Source: Thereva unica (taxonomy: Eukaryota > Arthropoda > Insecta > Diptera > Therevidae). Taken from it: a stretch of DNA of 64,000 bases. This document shows, piece after piece, positions 61,950-64,000 of the stretch (position 1 is its first letter; the number at the start of each line of letters is the position of its first letter). The position numbers and the translations under genes were made by a program. The notes beneath the pieces are model-generated. The model did not search any database and was not told where the DNA came from. It saw only the letters and a program-made list of their open reading frames with translations. The DNA lies in NCBI GenBank assembly GCA_949987705.1, contig OX465282.1, positions 86,912,070 through 86,976,069 on the forward strand. The letters run 5' to 3'.

Positions 61950-64000
61950 AGAACAATAAGGTAAGGCATTCCCTGAACGAATCATCTCGACGTGAGTACA
62001 TCAGCTTGAGAAACGCCTGCAAACGCACCATCAGGCAAATCAAAGCATCCTTCGATGACAAGTTGAGAAATAAACTCATTAACACCACTGCTGGCAGCAA
62101 AAACTTCTGGTCCTTGGTAACCTCCATCAGGAAAAATTTTAACACATCGTCGATTCCTACTTTCATTCACGTTGGGAAGGTGTTAACAGAAAGCAAATCC
62201 AAGGCTGACTTACTCGCATCTCTGTTTGCCTCAAATTCTTCCTTGCCTGACACTGCCGTGCAACCCCCCATTGTAGAGGGTTCTCTCACTTCAGGAATCG
62301 TGAAGTATACAAGCGCTTCAAGGAGCTGACTCCTGGAAACTGGCCCATGTTCAGCCTATACCGAAAAATGTGATTCCAGCGATCCCTCTAACTACCGCCC
62401 AATAGCAATCACTTCTATTCTCTCCAAAATCATGGAGACAATAATAAACAGAAAGCTTATGGAATATCTTGATCGCAGCCAAATATTGGATGACAAGCAG
62501 AACGGCTTTAGATAAAAAAAATCTACTGGCGACCTCCTTGTCGCACCTCTACCAAAACATTCATCGCTTTGGTGAATCCGGCCTGGTTGTTCTCGATATC
62601 TCCAAGGCCTTTGATAGAGTATGGCACCCCGCTCTATTGAGCAAACTCCAAGCTATTGGCATTGACTTTCTTCTAAAGAATTGGATTGAGAGTTCCCTTT
62701 CCGACCGTTCAACCAAGGTAGTATTGGACGGCGTCGCATATAATCCCCACCCATCTCTGCAGGCGTCCCCAGGGCTCAATTTTCTCACCCGCTCTCTTCC
62801 TAGTTTTTATAAATGTCCTGCTCTCCCATCCCATCCAAGTCACTTCACAGCTTTGTTGACGACAGTACTTTGGGTTACTCGTATAGCTTTGATAAAGCAA
62901 AACAAGCACGTGCCAGACCTTGTCTGCTTGATCGTAAAGTTATGTCCACTTCAATCAATAGGGATATAAATCTGATTCTAGATTAGGACCACAAGAATCA
63001 AGTTGAATTCAACGCACGGAAAGCAAAATACTGTCTCTTCTCTATGAAAACGCGCGCCTCAATTCCTCCCATTAAAGTGGACAGTCTAGAACTGATCGCT
63101 GAACCATCCCTCAATATCCTAAGCAAAACTTTAACTGAAGATCTGCGTTGAAGTAATCACATATTCCAAATCGCTAAACAAGCATCACAATGCTTGGGAT
63201 TCCTTAAAAGATGCAATTTCCTCCTTCCGCCGTCGGCCAGGGCTATAATCTACAAATCCTACATATCTCTGGGCAGGGGCACCGAGTACCACCGCGCCCT
63301 CTAACTCATTGGCGACGTCGCCATTTGCTCCACAATTCATTCATTAAGTCACCGCAGGAATGTAGCGACTCTGGTAAAATTCTACGGCATCTTCCATAAC
63401 GACTGTTCCACTGAAATATACAACCTCCTGCCACCACGGCAATGTTTTACCTGCAACACAAGACTAGCTCTTTGGCTCATCCTTATCCATCTACAGCCCT
63501 TATGTTCGCGCACACGTCAGTTTAGAAATTCGTTCTTTTCGAGAACAGCTCGACTGTGGAACAACAACTCCCTCAGTCAGTTTTCCTGAACTCATACAAC
63601 ATCCAAGACCGGTTCTACACATTCAACTTTGCATTCCACTTTTTGCCGTTCAGTTATGTCGCTCGTGTCTACACATTTACAACTTTTCAAGAAGAAGATC
63701 GAAAATCTCGGCTATCATTGCTATCCGTGTATACTCATATTCATACATATTCGCACACTCATAAAAATGTTGAACGAAAACACAAAAGTTGAACGCAAAT
63801 TTCCATTCCATTCTGAGCTGCTTTCCATTTTCCTTTCAACTCTAGTCTGTTTCAAACTTTGCATTGGAGTGAAAGAGAAAAAATAGTTGAACGTCAAAAA
63901 GTAGAATGGAAAGTGGAATGTGTAGAACCGGGCCAAGAGTTCAAACGCAAGGTTCATCTCCATCTCCTCATGCACCCCCTGACTCCCTTTAAACTATTTT
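61950..64000 (+). pseudogene. CR1-like LINE copy 3, runs out of the window
   Basis: Same family as 27734-29403. From 61954: NKVRHSLNESSRREYISLRN and ACKRTIRQIKASFDDKLRNK (linker upstream of RT), AGSKNFWSLVTSIRKNFNTS, then RT with NYRPIAITSILSKIMETIIN (about 62390), FGESGLVVLDISKAFDRVWH (first Asp), SFVDDSTLGYSYSF (FVDD box, about 62855), and the downstream region FLKRCNFLLPPSA, LSHRRNVATLVKFY. Numerous frame changes and stops. About 60 codons before the NYRP block (around 62310-62350) are missing. The 3' end lies beyond 64000. A MITE sits at 63609-63932. Confidence 0.85.
63609..63932. mobile_element. 324-bp MITE with CCGGTTCTACACATTC ends
   Basis: Left end CCGGTTCTACACATTC, right end GAATGTGTAGAACCGGG; flanked by CCAAGA on both sides (63603-63608 and 63933-63938). 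The LINE frame (NIQ ... EFKRKVH) continues across it. No coding sequence; inner words TTGCATTCCACTTTTTG and complements continue the inverted repeat imperfectly. Confidence 0.88.

Overview
The window looks like a repeat-rich chromosome segment from an arthropod, most likely an insect and possibly a dipteran. The reasons are: a single-domain insect-allergen (G12-type) gene with a 62-bp 5'UTR intron; a BEL/Pao element whose primer site matches an insect tRNA-Arg 3' end; an R1/I-like LINE with a DUF4780 ORF1; a Helentron with a fused endonuclease; and overall A+T richness. The species cannot be named from the sequence alone. There are no bacterial-type operons. Almost everything is transposable element or satellite, and I support only one ordinary host gene (24577-25173, minus).

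Layout. 0.5-1.0 kb: a 451-bp terminal-inverted-repeat element carrying a frameshifted THAP zinc-finger. 2.7-4.5 kb: a 5'-truncated RTE-like LINE with one nonsense codon. 4.6-11.4 kb: a macro-duplication, each copy being [satellite array, 269 or 271 bp] + [diverged monomers] + [foldback MITE]; the second copy was later hit by a pogo-like element (TA duplication) and by a LINE fragment (10-bp duplication). 12.3 kb: a Harbinger-like MITE. 12.6-16.6 kb: a LINE fragment split by a CR1/jockey-like LINE.

17.5-24.5 kb is a nest of insertions readable level by level: LINE X contains a CR1-like LINE (AAACT), which contains RTE-like LINE Y (GTGTCGAGTTC), which contains a 2-kb insertion full of 80-bp and 45-bp tandem repeats (ACAGGGTAT), which contains a MITE packed with ATGCAT. 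24.5-25.3 kb is the host gene with poly(A) signal, TATA and Inr. 26.3-27.5 kb is a Helentron helicase-endonuclease remnant. 27.7-31.2 kb is a foldback element with a CR1-like LINE inside one arm.

32.2-50.2 kb is bracketed by an imperfect inverted repeat. Inside it lie a young-looking BEL/Pao retrotransposon (35871-41950; the two LTRs look identical; gag and pol share a frame and are separated by one TAG) and a 6.3-kb hAT-type element (42025-48340; 8-bp duplication) whose inner arms are 108-bp satellite arrays in opposite orientation. Foldback elements decorate both arms.

50.2-55.0 kb is mostly non-repetitive DNA with a tRNA-derived SINE. 55.0-61.1 kb is an eroded R1/I-like LINE (DUF4780 ORF1, endonuclease, FADD reverse transcriptase, RNase H) interrupted by a hAT transposase pseudogene and a 1.27-kb foldback element. 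61.9 kb to the end is a third CR1-like LINE copy with a 324-bp MITE in it. Boundaries given to the base come from target-site duplications I could see; others are approximate. All homology statements are by eye, without database searches.
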